Source: Imbricaverruca yamaguchii (taxonomy: Eukaryota; Arthropoda; Thecostraca; Neoverrucidae). Taken from it: 64,000 bases of DNA. Below are positions 32,226 through 43,627 of this stretch, piece after piece. A program made the translations under genes and the position numbers. The DNA lies in assembly GCA_034440575.1 (NCBI GenBank), contig JAOTOL010001605.1, positions 1,008,501 through 1,072,500 on the forward strand. The letters are read 5' to 3'. Under the pieces are notes generated by a model. That model was given only the letters and a program-made list of their open reading frames with translations. It was not told the origin of the DNA and searched no databases. Numbering within the stretch: position 1 is the stretch's first letter; every line of letters begins with the position of its first letter.

Positions 32226-32375
32226 CATAGTAGACCCACCACGATCTGGTTCGGTCCATCACCACAAATGAAGGCGATGTTCACCGAGGGTGGGGGCCGA
32301 CTGGCCGGATCGGACGGTCGTCGTGCGACCCGAGGGTCGACGGTCCCACGACCCTGCGACCGGCGCAGAGGACAG

Positions 32376-32459
32376 CCTGCCAGTGTGGTTGGTTGGTTAT
32401 TTGGGCTTTCGGGCGCATCGACTGCGTTGGTCATACAGCGCCCATCCCTGCCAGTGTGG
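32376..32459 (-). mobile_element. Mini-retroposon family D, copy 7, with TSD
   Basis: A 58-nt insert (32389-32446) lies between perfect 13-bp repeats CCTGCCAGTGTGG. Tail TTGGTTGGTTATTTGGGC, then GGGCGCATCGACTGCG, ending CATACAGCGCCC. Confidence 0.95.
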
Positions 32460-32987
32460 GCTAGATCGATTGATTATTAGCGTTTTCGGCGGGCCAACCC
32501 CAATTGCGTCGTATTGAACCCGCGACCACCTTACAAACGTGGCACATTATCACGTATGAAAGTCGCGGCCTGGAGAAGCAAAATAAATATGCTACGCAGG
32601 TGCGTATATTGTCTGAAATCTATTTGTAGAAGGAAGCAAAACACCGCCCTATTGTGAACACATCGATACTTACCAAGCGAGTTTACTGGTGCAAGTGTTC
32701 GAGTTGTATCCGAAACGACGCGCTGCGCTCTTCGGCGCATTATGGACACAATACCAACGCATGGTGCACAGTCAGCGGGGCATTACGCCCCACGAATTAT
32801 GCTCTTCCGTCGCCACACAATAAATAACTATGTGCAACTGGTATGTTCCCAATTCTGATATCATATCTTACGCGGATTACATTCTGGTGACTGTGCCCAG
32901 ATAACGCAGCCGACAGGCCCAAGAGCGCACAGCTATACCGGACTGTCATGTCACTGGGGACAGCTCCGGCCGATATCGCCCATATCA
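32460..32987. other. Single-copy DNA, nothing recognised
   Basis: No repeat or exon seen. Confidence 0.4.
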
Positions 32988-33195
32988 CATAATAACACTG
33001 GGGGCGGGGATGGCCGAGTGGTTAAGGTGTCGGGCTATGGGTACCAAAGGTCCCGAGTTCGACTCTAGCGCCACTCAAGACATTTCCCAATCCCGCGGCC
33101 CACCGGCAAAACAGTGTGGGCGGCGCCATTAGCCGTGAATGTGCATAAAGTGTGTCGTGAACCAACCAATAAACAATAAACAAACATAATAACAC
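32988..33195 (+). mobile_element. SINE family A, full-length, with TSD
   Basis: The best family A copy: a 186-nt insert (32999-33184) between perfect 11-bp repeats CATAATAACAC. Head GGGGATGGCCGAGTGG, B-box GAGTTCGACTC, linker ACATTTCCCAATCCCGC, then GGGCGGCGCCATTAGCCGTG, GTGTGTCGTGAACC and a tail of AATAAAC repeats. Confidence 0.95.
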
Positions 33196-33575
33196 AGACA
33201 CATCAATAAATGACGCCCCCACACATGCTACGCATCCATCTCCTTCGAGTGTGCCGACGTGCCTCGGGCCCAGCCGGCTCGGTACTTTGCTAAACTGAGC
33301 ATTTACACCAGCTGTTGACCTCTGCAGGCCTGTGTCGGGCCGCCCGGCGACCCAGCCAAGCGAGCACATGAAACCACGCCTGCACTCGGAATATCAAACA
33401 GAACCGAACTGTCTGCGGTCCGCGCAGCGGCGTGGCATTTTCCGCCGACTTGGAGGTGCCGAGTCGGTCCTGAGCAGCTCCGGCTGTCACACGTGACATG
33501 TGGCCACTGGCACTGCCGTGTCTGCAAGGGTACTGACGGGCCCGGCCAGTGCCGACGAGGGGAGGTGCAGGCTGG
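33196..33575. other. Single-copy DNA, nothing recognised
   Basis: Mixed, moderately GC-rich. No supportable exon. Confidence 0.4.
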
Positions 33576-33577
33576 CA

Positions 33578-33772
33578 TTGTGGATACTGCAGAACAACTG
33601 CAAAACAAGGGAGGCACGGCTGGCACAGACAAACATAGTTGGTACCGCAGAAGAGAGGTTCAAGACCGGTACAAACAAACATAGCCGGTACCGCAGAACA
33701 GGGGGAGTACGGCTGGTGTAGGTACCGCAGAACGGGAGAGACATGACTGGTGTAAACAATCGTACTCCCCCC
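33578..33772. repeat. Degenerate repeat around GGTACCGCAGAA
   Basis: GGTACCGCAGAA occurs at about 33640, 33687 and 33719. GGCTGGYRYAG and ACAAACAAACATAG recur between them. Spacing is irregular. Ends in a C-run near 33768. Confidence 0.65.
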
Positions 33773-33917
33773 CCCGAACGTGGGCAGGTAGTTGGTACGG
33801 ACGCATCTGACCGGTTCTGAAGATCGGGTGGAGGGGGGATAGGGGGTTACAGCCAGACACAACTGACCCCAAATGGAGGTACAGCTGACACACGCCAGTA
33901 AGGACAGTCAGAGCTGT

Positions 33918-33978
33918 GTTTGATTGATTGGCTGTTTGAGCTTAAGGGCGTATCAACTGCTACTGGTTATGTGGCGTC
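33918..33978 (-). mobile_element. Mini-retroposon family D, copy 8, diverged
   Basis: TTGATTGATTGGCTGTTTG, then GCTTAAGGGCGTATCAACTG, ending GGTTATGTGGCGTCC. It matches family D with several substitutions. No secure TSD. Confidence 0.75.
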
Positions 33979-34341
33979 CAGGAGGTCCGAGCTGGGGAAT
34001 GGGCTGGCGGCGTATCAGACTATCGCGGGCCTGCGCTCGACTCACTGCAAACCGGCTCGTGATGGCCATCTGTGTGCAAGATGGTTATATAGCCTGCCAT
34101 TCGCCGGGCTATAAATCACAGCCGGATGAATTGCCTGCAAAGCTTGCAATTCCGAGAAAGGCAGCATGCTGCAATATCAACATGATATTTGGGATGAGGA
34201 AGCCGAGGGGTTTCTAAATAGCTGGAACAGTAAATAAATGAATGAAGAAAATACTCGGTCATTGAGCACATTGTTCTCAAAACTACACGACCTCAAAATC
34301 AACAGAAAGTCTATAGAAGTTGTTAATTGACATATTATTAA
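33979..34341. other. Single-copy DNA, nothing recognised
   Basis: No repeat or exon seen. Confidence 0.4.
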
Positions 34342-34440
34342 CCAAACACTGCTGACCGCCCGGCATATAACACTCCTAACCCCTCAGTATATAACACTGC
34401 TGACGGCTCAGTATATAACACTGCTGACCGCTCAGTAAGC
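34342..34440. repeat. 27-bp minisatellite, about 3.5 units
   Basis: The unit is ATATAACACTGCTGACCGC plus TCAGT, with decayed left units (ACTCCTAACCCC). Confidence 0.88.
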
Positions 34441-35140
34441 CAGCAGGCCAGCCCAGCAGACAGCGGGCGTCCGGCGACGACTTGCTGCAGACGGCACCAA
34501 GCGCGGGACAACTGGCCGGCCAGACCCGCCGACGAGGCTCGTCTGGGCGACCCGCCCACGGCTACACGTCGTCTGCCGTCCACTGTCGTCTCCCGGACCG
34601 CGGCGGCCGGCGCGGGCTCCTGCAGAACGGTCCAGCTGGAGCGCCCGGCCGGCCATTCAGCCCCAGCTCTCCGTCTGCCGCCCGCCCCCGAAGCTCTCGA
34701 GACACGCCGTCCAACGACCGTGCCGGCTCCAGCTTTGCACCCGCCTCCCGGCCCCAGCCCGGCACTCAGCTCCAACTCCACAGCTCCCGGTCCCAGCTCC
34801 CCACCCACCTCCCGGTCCCAGCTCCCCAGCCACCTCCAGCTCCCCACTAACCTCCCAGTCCCAGCCCGGCACCCAGTTACAGCTCCACACCCATCTCCCA
34901 GTCTCAGCTCGGCATTCAGCTCAAAGTCTAGCTCCACACCCACCTCCCAGACCCAGCTCCAGCTCCACACCCGCCGCCCAGTGCCAGCTCCCGGTCGTTC
35001 GCCGCCGGCGGCTCGCGGCCCGTCGGCGGCGCCAGCAGCAACAGCGGCGCCGATTAATCTGCACGGTGCAGGCCGGCGGCGCATTTGTCAACGCCACATC
35101 TCCACCGGCAACCAGGCACCGTGGGCACCGTGCAGGCGCT
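34441..35140. other. C-rich DNA with degenerate CCCAGCTCC motifs
   Basis: Between 34745 and 34985 strings such as CCCAGCTCCCCACCCACC and TCCAGCTCCACACCC recur without a fixed period. Minus-strand frames of up to 248 codons pass through but reflect composition. Confidence 0.5.
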
Positions 35141-35146
35141 GCCGCC

Positions 35147-35480
35147 GACCGGCCCGGTCACGCCGCCGCCGACCGGCCCGGACACGCCGCCACCGACCGG
35201 CCCGGACACGTCAGCACCGACCGGCCCGGTCACGCCGCCGCCGACCGGCCCGGTCACGCCGCCACCGACCGGCCCGGACACGCCGCTACCTACCGACCGG
35301 CCCGGTCACGCCGCCACCGACCGGCCCGGTCACGCCGCCGCCGACCGGCCCGGTCACGCCGCCGCCGACCGGCCCGGTCACGCCGCCGCCGACCGGCCCG
35401 GACACGCCGCCGCCGACCGGCCCGGTCACGCCGCCGCCGACCGGCCCGGACACGCCGCCGCCGACCGGCTCGGACACGAC
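35147..35480. repeat. 24-bp minisatellite, about 14 units
   Basis: The unit is CCGACCGGCCCGGTCACG plus CCGCCG, with CGGACACG variants. Being 24 bp, it keeps all frames open (for example PTGPVTPP per unit). No flanking evidence that it is translated. Confidence 0.95.
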
Positions 35481-35759
35481 ACGCCATGAACCCCGTAGGT
35501 CACGTGGCGTCACACTCGCAGGCCATCGGCTGACTCTGGAGTGTGGGCCTGACTCAGGCCGGGCACGGGCACACCTCCCTGACCACTGCGCATTGAACAC
35601 CGACCACCGACCGTCCCGGAAGTGGCCGCCAAGAAAATGTATCCGTTTTGTCACTGCGGAGATAATCCCGTGAGAGTTCGGCCGGAACTCGGCCACCGGT
35701 AAAAGTTGGCCGTGTTTGCATTGCTTATTAAAACAGTAAAACAGTAACGACGCTGCAAA
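35481..35759. other. Single-copy spacer
   Basis: Nothing recognised. Confidence 0.4.
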
Positions 35760-35918
35760 CGCTCTGCCTGAACACAGATACTCCGCCCGAACACAGAGAC
35801 TCCGCCGGAATACAGACGCTAAGCCCGAACACAGAGACTCCGCCCGAACACAGACTCTAAGCCCGAACACAGAGACTCCGCCGGAATACAGACGCTAAGC
35901 CCGAACAGAGACTCGCTC
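35760..35918. repeat. About 19-bp repeat with a 76-bp higher-order period
   Basis: Units CGAACACAGAGACTCCGCC and GGAATACAGACGCTAAGCC alternate. TCCGCCGGAA recurs at 35801 and 35877. Confidence 0.88.
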
Positions 35919-36228
35919 GAGCTCCGAAGTTGCGTCAGAATACACAGTGGCTCGGCCCCGTTCGTGTCAGATCAGACCTCTAATGAAGTACTGCAATGAA
36001 GCTCAGTTGAAGGGCTGTACACACCACCGACTTCAAGCATCAGGAGCGGAGAGGCATCGTCACATAGAGGACACCTGCACCGTGACGGTACCGCACTATC
36101 CACAGAACCCGAAGCCAACCCACCCGGCTACCCGACCTCGCGCACACGCTCCCGCCTTCCTCCAGCGGCAATCTCCAGCGGCAATCTCCAGCGGCAATCC
36201 CTTCGCACGCGCCGTACAGACGGCCGGC
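35919..36228. other. Single-copy spacer with a 12-bp triplet
   Basis: CAGCGGCAATCTC occurs three times at about 36162-36200. Otherwise nothing recognised. Confidence 0.5.
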
Positions 36229-36501
36229 AGCAGCTGCAGTGATAAATTATTCGTGAAATAGAGTGGAATATACCACTTTCTGAACGTTCAATCGACATCT
36301 TTCTCCAAGAAGTATCGACATCCTGCTCCTTGGAACCTACACCATCAGCTCGAAGTGCCTACACCATCAGCTCGAATTTGAGCCTGAGGCATCAAAAGCA
36401 TTTAAACAACACTCATTCCATGGGAAATTTCGACATCGTACCGTCCTCTTTTCGACATCTCACACCTAACGGAAAACTATTATTTCAACCCTGAGCAGCT
36501 G
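36229..36501 (+). mobile_element. hAT-type MITE, complete copy 2 (shortest)
   Basis: A 257-bp element (36237-36493) starts CAGTGATAAATTATT and ends with TATTTCAACCCTG, flanked by perfect 8-bp repeats AGCAGCTG at 36229-36236 and 36494-36501. TCGACATC occurs near both ends, twice on each side. A 28-bp duplication (CTACACCATCAGCTCGAA) lies at the centre. Compared with 61917 it lacks about 230 bp of the middle. Confidence 0.95.
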
Positions 36502-36572
36502 GCTCCCAGCCGCGACATCGCACCAGCCGTCGGCACGCCGCCGCCGGGTGACGTCGGCCGCCAGCCGTTCGA

Positions 36573-36728
36573 CGGGTGTCCACTGCGGGCTGAGCAGACG
36601 GCGGTCCACTGCGGGCTGAGCAGACGGCGGTCCACTGCGGGCTGAGCAGACGGCGGTCCACTGCGGGCTGAGCAGACGGCGGTCCACTGCGGGCTGAGCA
36701 GACGGCGGTCCACTGCGGGCTGAGCAGC
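36573..36728. repeat. 26-bp minisatellite, 6 units
   Basis: The unit is GCGGTCCACTGCGGGCTG plus AGCAGACG, nearly identical throughout, suggesting recent expansion. It begins about 70 bp right of the hAT MITE. Confidence 0.95.
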
Positions 36729-37048
36729 CGGCGGCGGCCGTCACGAGCGTGTAGCGGCCGTCACGAGCGGGTGACAGCCGCCACGAGCGTGCGCCGGCGC
36801 CGCCGCCCCGGTGGCGTGACGGGCCGATCACGCTCGCCGACGCCGCGCCATGCCGGCGGCCCGCGAAAACGGATCACTTGTTTGATTTGTCAAGTGGGTC
36901 GCCGCCGGCTTGGTGCAGCCGACACGGCACTGGCGTCCGCGGACGGCGGCGCGGTCAATAGGATCAGGTGGCGGCGTCCAGGCTGGAGAGCCGGCCCCCG
37001 GCGGCGGCCGCCCGGTCAGTCACGGACGGCCGAGCCGGCAGCCACTCG
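36729..37048. other. GC-rich spacer, nothing recognised
   Basis: CpG-dense, with GCCGTCACGAGCG repeated three times near 36735-36790. Confidence 0.45.
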
Positions 37049-37049
37049 G

Positions 37050-37330
37050 GACCCACCTAACTGGACCCACATCGGCCGGACCCACCCAGCCGGACACACT
37101 ACAGCCGGACTCATCCGGGCCGGACCTATCCGAGCCAGGCCCACCCCAGCCGGACCTATCCCAACTAGGCCCACCCCAGCCGGACCCCTCGGGCCGGACC
37201 CCTCGGGCCGGACCCACTTCAACCGGGCCCATCTTAACGGGATCCACTCCAGCCGGGTCCTTCCCAGTCGGACCCATCCAGGCAGAACCGCGTCCCAGCC
37301 GGACCCGCCTCAGCCGGAGCCTATTCCCGG
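37050..37330. repeat. Degenerate short repeat, AGCCGGACCYATCC-like
   Basis: About 17 loosely spaced units of 14-18 bp built on CAGCCGGACCCATCC. The only exact duplication is GGACCCCTCGGGCC near 37185. Confidence 0.8.
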
Positions 37331-39188
37331 CCGGCATCCACGCGCGTGAAATTCGCCGCGGACGGCGGACGGGATGTCCGCCTGGTCCAAAAGTCAGAGC
37401 AAGCCTGATCAGAGCGGCTCACCGCCACTGACGCAGCACCAGAGCCGGCCATTCACCGCACTGATTGCCACTTGACACTCGCGGGCTGGTCCAACGACAA
37501 CCCCTCGAGTTCCGAGTGGCAGTGGGAGCGGCATCGCCGGTGTAACACAGACGATCGAGTAATTGCCCTCGTTATTAGGCATAGCCGCCTAGCGCTGTCG
37601 ATAGGTGAAGTGTGCCCGTGCAGTGATTTGATTTCCCGCAATTTGGGCGTGACGTGGTGTGCACGGCACGCACACCATACGTATACTTGCTTGTACGCTA
37701 TCTTCACATGCACACAAGAATAAGGCAAGAAAATGAACAAACGCTGCTTAAAAATAACGACACAAAATAATGCCTCTACATGCCGTAGTCCAGACGGAGT
37801 TCTCACGCTAAATTATGGCGTTCTAAAATTGGAGCGTTTCCGTGGGCTGCGCATCGCTTGGTAGTTCTGCTAAGCGATGGACAGTCCACGAAAATTGTAG
37901 ATTTAAGGTAGATGCTGAGCTCTTCCCTGACTCGAGCTGGACAGGATTGCCAACCGCGTCACTGTGGGTGTTTATTTTCGTCAGTTCGAGATATTTTAAC
38001 TCATTAGTGCTTTGTGCAATCGAGTATGTAGCACCGCTTGCAAGCGCGAGTTCCTTTCTAATTGCCGGAATTTCCTTTTAGTGTAATGGCGACTAAAATA
38101 CTTCCCAAGCCGGGAACAACAGTTGGATTTGGCTCAGTGACGTAGACAAGGAACGCGCTACCGTCTGAACGTCTGGTGGGACAATTTTCTTGAGACATAC
38201 TTTTGTACGACGACACCGGGTACTTCAGACAGCGTGATGCCCGGCAGATTCGACGGAGTCCTGACGTCTCGGAGTCTCTTAACTTACATGGATCCCGTTC
38301 AACCTTCCGGGTCCCATCGTATGTGCAGTGCCCCTTGGAGCTGCATTCGCCACTCTAAGCTGGAGAGGTCTCTTGAAGCCGGAGGGCTAAGTCGAAGGGC
38401 CCCAAGTAGCTTTGCCACTGGCCCCACTTGAGTTCCATGGGAAAGATTCGGGTGCTTTAGAGATCCGGCTTGAACACGGGACCTTGTGAGCTAGAGAGGC
38501 CCATTGTGGCTGGAAGTCTCTTCTGGAAGTACTGGATTAAAACAAGACTGGCTTGTTTTTAATAAGGTGGAGCGATCCCAAGTACATTTAACATTTTTGG
38601 GTAGGTCAGAACTCAACGTGCGAGCGTTCCGTTGACCAATTTATGCCTACGCTTTCGGTTCGGTTCCATTTACGCACTTCATAATAGAAACATTGTCTCT
38701 GATGTCTTGATCCGTTAGGCACCGATAAATCCATTCCCGACGCTACGGTGTGGTACCGAGCGAGGGCATATCCATCACATATGCCCAGGGTTCGATTTGC
38801 ACTTCGTAATGCTGGACGCGGGAATGAAAATGTTCGCATCGTCGAATACAGAGAGGATATTTTCTTCAAACCTGTGACACCGGAATCTCAGTTTGCACTT
38901 TCAGCGAATATTGAGCACTTCATCACAAAGCAGCTCAATGTCGAACAGCGCCATTCAACCTCCAAATGAGAAAAGTAAGACGCTAATCTTCTGGAGAGGA
39001 TAATGTTCTGCAGTCGAGAAATCAGCCAGTTCTTTGAACCCTGTTAGCCCGCCGTCTGGCCGGTTGTCACGACCGACGACCGGCAGGCCCGGGCTGGGGA
39101 AGGGGACGGCACGCCCGGGGAAGATGGCCTGGTGCAGCAGTTGCAAGTGAACTGCTGCTCCCTGATTCCGATGTGAAACATCGTCCAA
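37331..39188. other. Single-copy DNA, about 1.8 kb, nothing recognised
   Basis: Moderate composition and no arrays. Frames at 37842-38081 and 38606-38969 show no recognisable domain. If a single-copy exon exists in the middle of the window, this is one of the few places with room for it. Confidence 0.4.
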
Positions 39189-39256
39189 GGAAGACGGCGT
39201 CAGTTAATTAGTTATTGGAGTTTAAGGGCGCATCGACTGCGTCGGAAGACGGCGTC
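39189..39256 (-). mobile_element. Mini-retroposon family D, copy 9 (42 nt), with TSD
   Basis: The shortest insert: 42 nt (39202-39243) between perfect 13-bp repeats GGAAGACGGCGTC. It contains the tail TTAATTAGTTATTGGAG and only the 3' arm and loop of the hairpin (AAGGGCGCATCGACTGCG). Confidence 0.9.
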
Positions 39257-39745
39257 GTTTTGGGCTCACTCAAAGACGACTGGCAGGAAGAGCAACTGGA
39301 GCAATTTCCTACCGAGCTTCCACCTATATATCTCCTTCATTAACTATTCATGCGTGAACATGAAACACCAATAGAAGGGAAATGGTATGAATGAATCGCG
39401 TGCATCAGCTTTAGAGGAAAGTGGGCTTGCGTCCGCTCGTCCTGGCATTTAGACGCCATTTCATGTTGCCAAGGTCCTTTTGTGGAGCGAATAAAATAAG
39501 GTTCCTAAAATGGGAGGGCATATGCGCTTAGTGAAGATGTTCCCAAGTAGCGGACATGTGTGTATATATTATCTTCGCATTGGCATATTTCAAAGGCACC
39601 AGGGGAAACTATCTGATAACGGGGAAATGCGATGCGCAAGAAGCGATGATCTGGATGAAGGCTTCTCTGATCTCCTGCCAAGCCTCTCCAAGTTCCTAGA
39701 GCACAACCATGCTGTTGTCCGGGGCACCACCGTAGTTGCTTAGGT
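39257..39745. other. Single-copy DNA, nothing recognised
   Basis: No repeat or exon seen. Confidence 0.4.
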
Positions 39746-39914
39746 TTTACACTAACTAGTGCTCGTCTCACAATCGAAAGGCTGTGGGTTCGAGTCTCAC
39801 CTGCCGCTACTCTTCGCCCGCGACCAATCGGCGTGAGAGATTGGCGACGCTACATGACTCGACGGTCGATGTGTCATAAAACCAATAACCAATAACCAAT
39901 TTACACTAACCAGT
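39746..39914 (+). mobile_element. SINE family B, 5'-truncated, with TSD
   Basis: A 139-nt insert (39761-39899) lies between 15-bp repeats TTTACACTAACTAGT and TTTACACTAACCAGT (one mismatch). It begins inside the tRNA-like head (GCTCGTCTCACAATCG), so the A-box is missing. The B-box GGTTCGAGTCT, body, hairpin and three ACCAATA tail units are present. It is the only plus-strand SINE-B here. Confidence 0.94.
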
Positions 39915-39998
39915 CGCCATATAAAGTTCTTGCCGATTTTGAGCACTGGATCCCGGGCTAGACTACACCAATCAGCTGGCAGCCGGCACGAGTCAGCT

Positions 39999-40145
39999 GA
40001 TCATCCAGTACATCATCCAGACGCTGACATCCAGTCAGCTGGCATCCAGTAGCTGACATCCAGTCAGTTGACATCCAGACGCTGGCATCCAGTCAGCTGA
40101 CATCCAGTCAGCTGACATCCAGACAGCTGACATCCAGACGCCAGA
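39999..40145. repeat. 15-bp minisatellite, about 10 units
   Basis: The unit is GCTGACATCCAGTCA with CCAGACA variants and two shortened units. Confidence 0.92.
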
Positions 40146-40149
40146 CTCG

Positions 40150-40604
40150 CCTGGCCGCCCAAGAGCTGCATGGCCCGGCCACGGCGGCTGACGAGTGTGA
40201 GGGGACCTCGAGCGGATTCCCAGGTCAACCAGTGGCCGCGTCTCTCGCGCCGGGCCGGCCGGCACACTTCCGGTACGGCGGGCGAGAGAGCGTGGGGGAG
40301 GGGCGTGGCAGTTGGCACGCGCGGGCCTCGGCGTCTGAGTGGCCGCCGTCGCTGCGGCGCCGGGGGCGGGCCGGCGGCCGTACCGCGCCCGGCACGTGAC
40401 TCGGCCGCGGCAGGCGCGCAGCGGCCGGCGCCGGCCAGACGTGCACTTCGGCAGTGAATCAGACGACCGCGGCTCGGCGTCGCCGGCTTCGCAGAGCGTC
40501 GGCGACGGCGACGTCGAGCGTCGACGAGTGGCGCGTCCGGTGGCGGGCGGCGGCGGCGCGCGCGCGGTGCCCGGCGAGGTCGCGCGGACGCCGCTCGCCA
40601 GCCT
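40150..40604. other. CpG-dense GC-rich block
   Basis: Very GC-rich with frequent CG. No array and no recognised exon. Confidence 0.45.
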
Positions 40605-40790
40605 CTCGGCCGTTTGCCGGCCAGAGCCGGCTGATGCGAGAGCCGGCTGTTTGGCGGCCAGAGCCGGCTGATGCGAGAGCCGGCTGATGCGAGAGCCGGC
40701 TGTTTGGCGGCCAGAGCCGGCTGATGCGAGAGCCGGCTGATGCGAGAGCCGGCTGTTTGGCGGCGAGAGCCGGCTGATGCGAGACGGGCC
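40605..40790. repeat. 18/37-bp repeat, AGCCGGCTGATGCGAG
   Basis: AGCCGGCTGATGCGAG alternates with AGCCGGCTGTTTGGCGGCC, a composite of two related half-units. Confidence 0.9.
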
Positions 40791-40859
40791 GCCATTGCCG
40801 GCGCTCCGTGCACCCAGCGGTGGAGCCAGAGAACCAGTCTGTCGTGCAGTGTGCGGCCT

Positions 40860-41915
40860 TCACCCGGCCCGGCCGCCGTGGGCCAACACACGGACACCAC
40901 AATGGCCGCCGTGGGCCAACACACGGACACCACAATGGCCGCCGTGGGCCAACACACGGACACCACAATGGCCGCCGTGGGCCAACACGCGGACACTGCC
41001 GCCGTGGGCCACACGCGGCCGCCGTGGGCCAACACCGGACACCACAACGGTCGCCGTGGGCTAACACGCGGACACCACAACTGCCGCCGTGGGCCAACAC
41101 ACGGACACCACAACGGTCGCCGTGGGCCAACACGCGGACACCACAACGGTCGCCGTGGGCCAACACACGGACACCACAACGGTCGCCGTGGGCCAACACA
41201 CGGACACCACAACGGTCGCCGTGGGCCAACACCGGACACCAACGCCGCCGTGGGCCAACACGCGGACACCACAACGGCCGCCGTGGGCCAACACGCGGAC
41301 ACCACAACGGCCGCCGTGGGCCAACACACGGACACCACAACGGCCGCCGTGGGCCAACACACGGACACCACAACGGCCGCCGTGGGCCAACACACGGCAA
41401 CACACGGACACAACGGCGCCGTGGGCCAACACACGGACACCACAACGGCCGCCGTGGGCCAACACACGGACACCACAACGGCCGCCGTGGGCCAACACAC
41501 GGACACCACAACGGCCGCCGTGGGCCAACACACGGACACCACAATGGCCGCCGTGGGCCAACACACGGACACCACAACTGCCGCCGTGGGCCAACACACG
41601 GACACCACAACGGCCGCCGTGGGCCAACACACGGACACCACAACGGCCGCCGTGGGCCAACACACGGACACCACAACGGCCGCCGTGGGCCAACACACGG
41701 ACACCACAACGGTCGCCGTGGGCCAACACCGGACACCACAATGGCCGCCGTGGGCCAACACACGGACACCACAACGCCCCGTGGGCCAACACACGGACAC
41801 CACAATGGCCGCCGTGGGCCAACACACGGACACCACAATGGCCGCCGTGGGCCAACACACGGACACCACAATGGCCGCCGTGGGCCAACACGCGGACACC
41901 ACGATGGCCGCGATG
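40860..41915. repeat. 33-bp minisatellite, about 32 units
   Basis: The unit is GCCGCCGTGGGCCAACAC plus ACGGACACCACAACG. Variants (ACGGTCGCC, ATGGCCGCC, ACACGCGG) form blocks. A few units are shortened (40995-41040, 41240, 41400). Because 33 is divisible by 3, very long frames arise, up to 650 codons on the minus strand including the flank. No domain or gene signal supports them. Confidence 0.96.
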
Positions 41916-42720
41916 GAACGCGATAGGTTCGGCATGAACTCGGCTGCCGTTCTGCCGAACGCCGTGGCGACACGACTGCGAGCAAGGCCAACTGACGAAC
42001 TACTTCTGCACAGCAAGAAGACTCCAGAGCCCGCCCAACCTATGAAGTAGTCAGAGGTGTCCAGCTGAACGCCGAGGACGAGCTCCTCTCAAACAGATTA
42101 GCCTGCGTGTTTCCCTTGTACACGAGCGTACGACAGGCACTATTTCCGTCGTGACAGCCGATTAGTAACGAAATGACGTCAGTGTTCTGGAGCGACTTCA
42201 GACGGACCTGGCATGTTGTATCACGTGTCGCCGTCAGTCACGAGCAGTTGCGCTGTGTATTTATGACGAGCTTAATCGGCGCACTGCCGAGATAGAAGTG
42301 GTATTTCAGCAGATCCTTTGCATCGTTCAACCCACTGGCCGGAAATCCTGCATAGTCGAATGATACGCATGATGATATCATTAGATTATGCATCAAATGG
42401 TATGCACCCGAAGATGCTGAAGCAACCCACTGTAGACCGCTCGCTGCCATTCACGCCACAGATCGTCACTCACAGACGCTGCGAAAATTCGCTCTTGGAA
42501 ATTCAGAAACTACACCCCGTTCTTTGCGCTGCATGCACGGTCTGCACGCTCGATTGTCCCCCGCACGCATGTTCGATTGTCAAATCTTGCGCCCGTGGAT
42601 ATATATCGTCTCCCCACCGATCAGCCAACCCAACATAATACACCCGATGTAACGATACGACAGACAATCGGACATTACGCTGTTGCTGGGCGGCCATACA
42701 CGGCAGTGAGGTCACCTACA
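41916..42720. other. Single-copy DNA, nothing recognised
   Basis: No repeat or exon recognised. Confidence 0.4.
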
Positions 42721-42722
42721 GT

Positions 42723-43627
42723 GGATGGCCTGCAGCGGAATAGCCAGGCCTGCTCAGCAACAGGGCGTAGCATACTGAACATGCGGGCCGGGGCTAATAA
42801 CGACGGATGGCCTGCAGCGGAATAGCCAGGCCTGCTCAGCAACAGGGCGTAGCATACTGAACATGTGGGCCGGGGCTAATAACAACGGATGGCCTGCAGC
42901 GGAATAGCCAGGCCTGCTCAGCAACAGGGCGTAGCATGCTGAACATGCGGGCCGGGGCTAATAACGACGGATGGCCTGCAGCGGAATAGCCAGGCCTGCT
43001 CAGCAACAGGGCGTAGCATACTGAGCATGCGGGCCGGGGCTAATAACGACGGATGGCCTGCAGCGGAATAGCCAGGCCTGCTCAGCAACAGGGCGCAGCA
43101 TACTGAACATGCGGGCCGGGGCTAATAACGACGGATGGCCTGCAGCGGAATAGCCAGGCCTGCTCAGCAACAGGGCGTAGCATACTGAGCATGCGGGCCG
43201 GGGCTAATAACGACGGATGGCCTGCAGCGGAATAGCCAGGCCTGCTCAGCAACAGGGCGTAGCATACTGAGCATGCGGGCCGGGGCTAATAACGACGGAT
43301 GGCTTGCAGCGGAATAGCCAGGCCTGCTCAGCAACAGGGCGTAGCATACTGAACATGCGGGCCGGGGCTAATAACGACGGATGGCCTGCAGCGGAATAGC
43401 CAGGCCTGTTCAGCAACAAGCAACAGGGCGTAGCATACTGAACATGCGAGCCGGGGCTAATAACAACGGATGGCTTGCAGCGGAATAGCCAGGGCTGTTC
43501 AGCAACAGGGTGTAGCATACTGAGGATGTGGACCGGGGCTAATAACGACGGATGGCTTGCAGCGGAATAGCCAGGGCTGTTCAGCAGCGAGGTATAGCAA
43601 ACTGAGCATGCGGACTGGGGTCATTAA
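42723..43627. repeat. 82-bp minisatellite, 11 units
   Basis: The unit is GGATGGCCTGCAGCGGAATAG, CCAGGCCTGCTCAGCAAC, AGGGCGTAGCATACTGAAC, ATGCGGGCCGGGGCTAATAACGAC (split for length). Units start at 42723, 42805 and so on. The last three units on the right are clearly more diverged and one carries an AGCAACA duplication near 43415. Confidence 0.96.

Noticed and set aside
33004..33075. tRNA-Leu/Ser-like sequence (and similar heads at 3650, 23527, 45780, 61790)
   Set aside because: A- and B-boxes are present, but each is the head of a SINE bounded by TSDs or family tails, with poor cloverleaf pairing; not called as tRNA genes.
35085..35489. PTGPVTPP repeat frame that resembles a mucin-like or proline-rich protein
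   Set aside because: The 24-bp unit opens other frames equally and lacks a signal peptide, flanking coding sequence or splice sites.
40064..42016. A 650-codon open frame on the minus strand and overlapping 436- and 510-codon frames
   Set aside because: They coincide with the 33-bp minisatellite and exist on both strands and in several frames; no domain, start context or splice structure.
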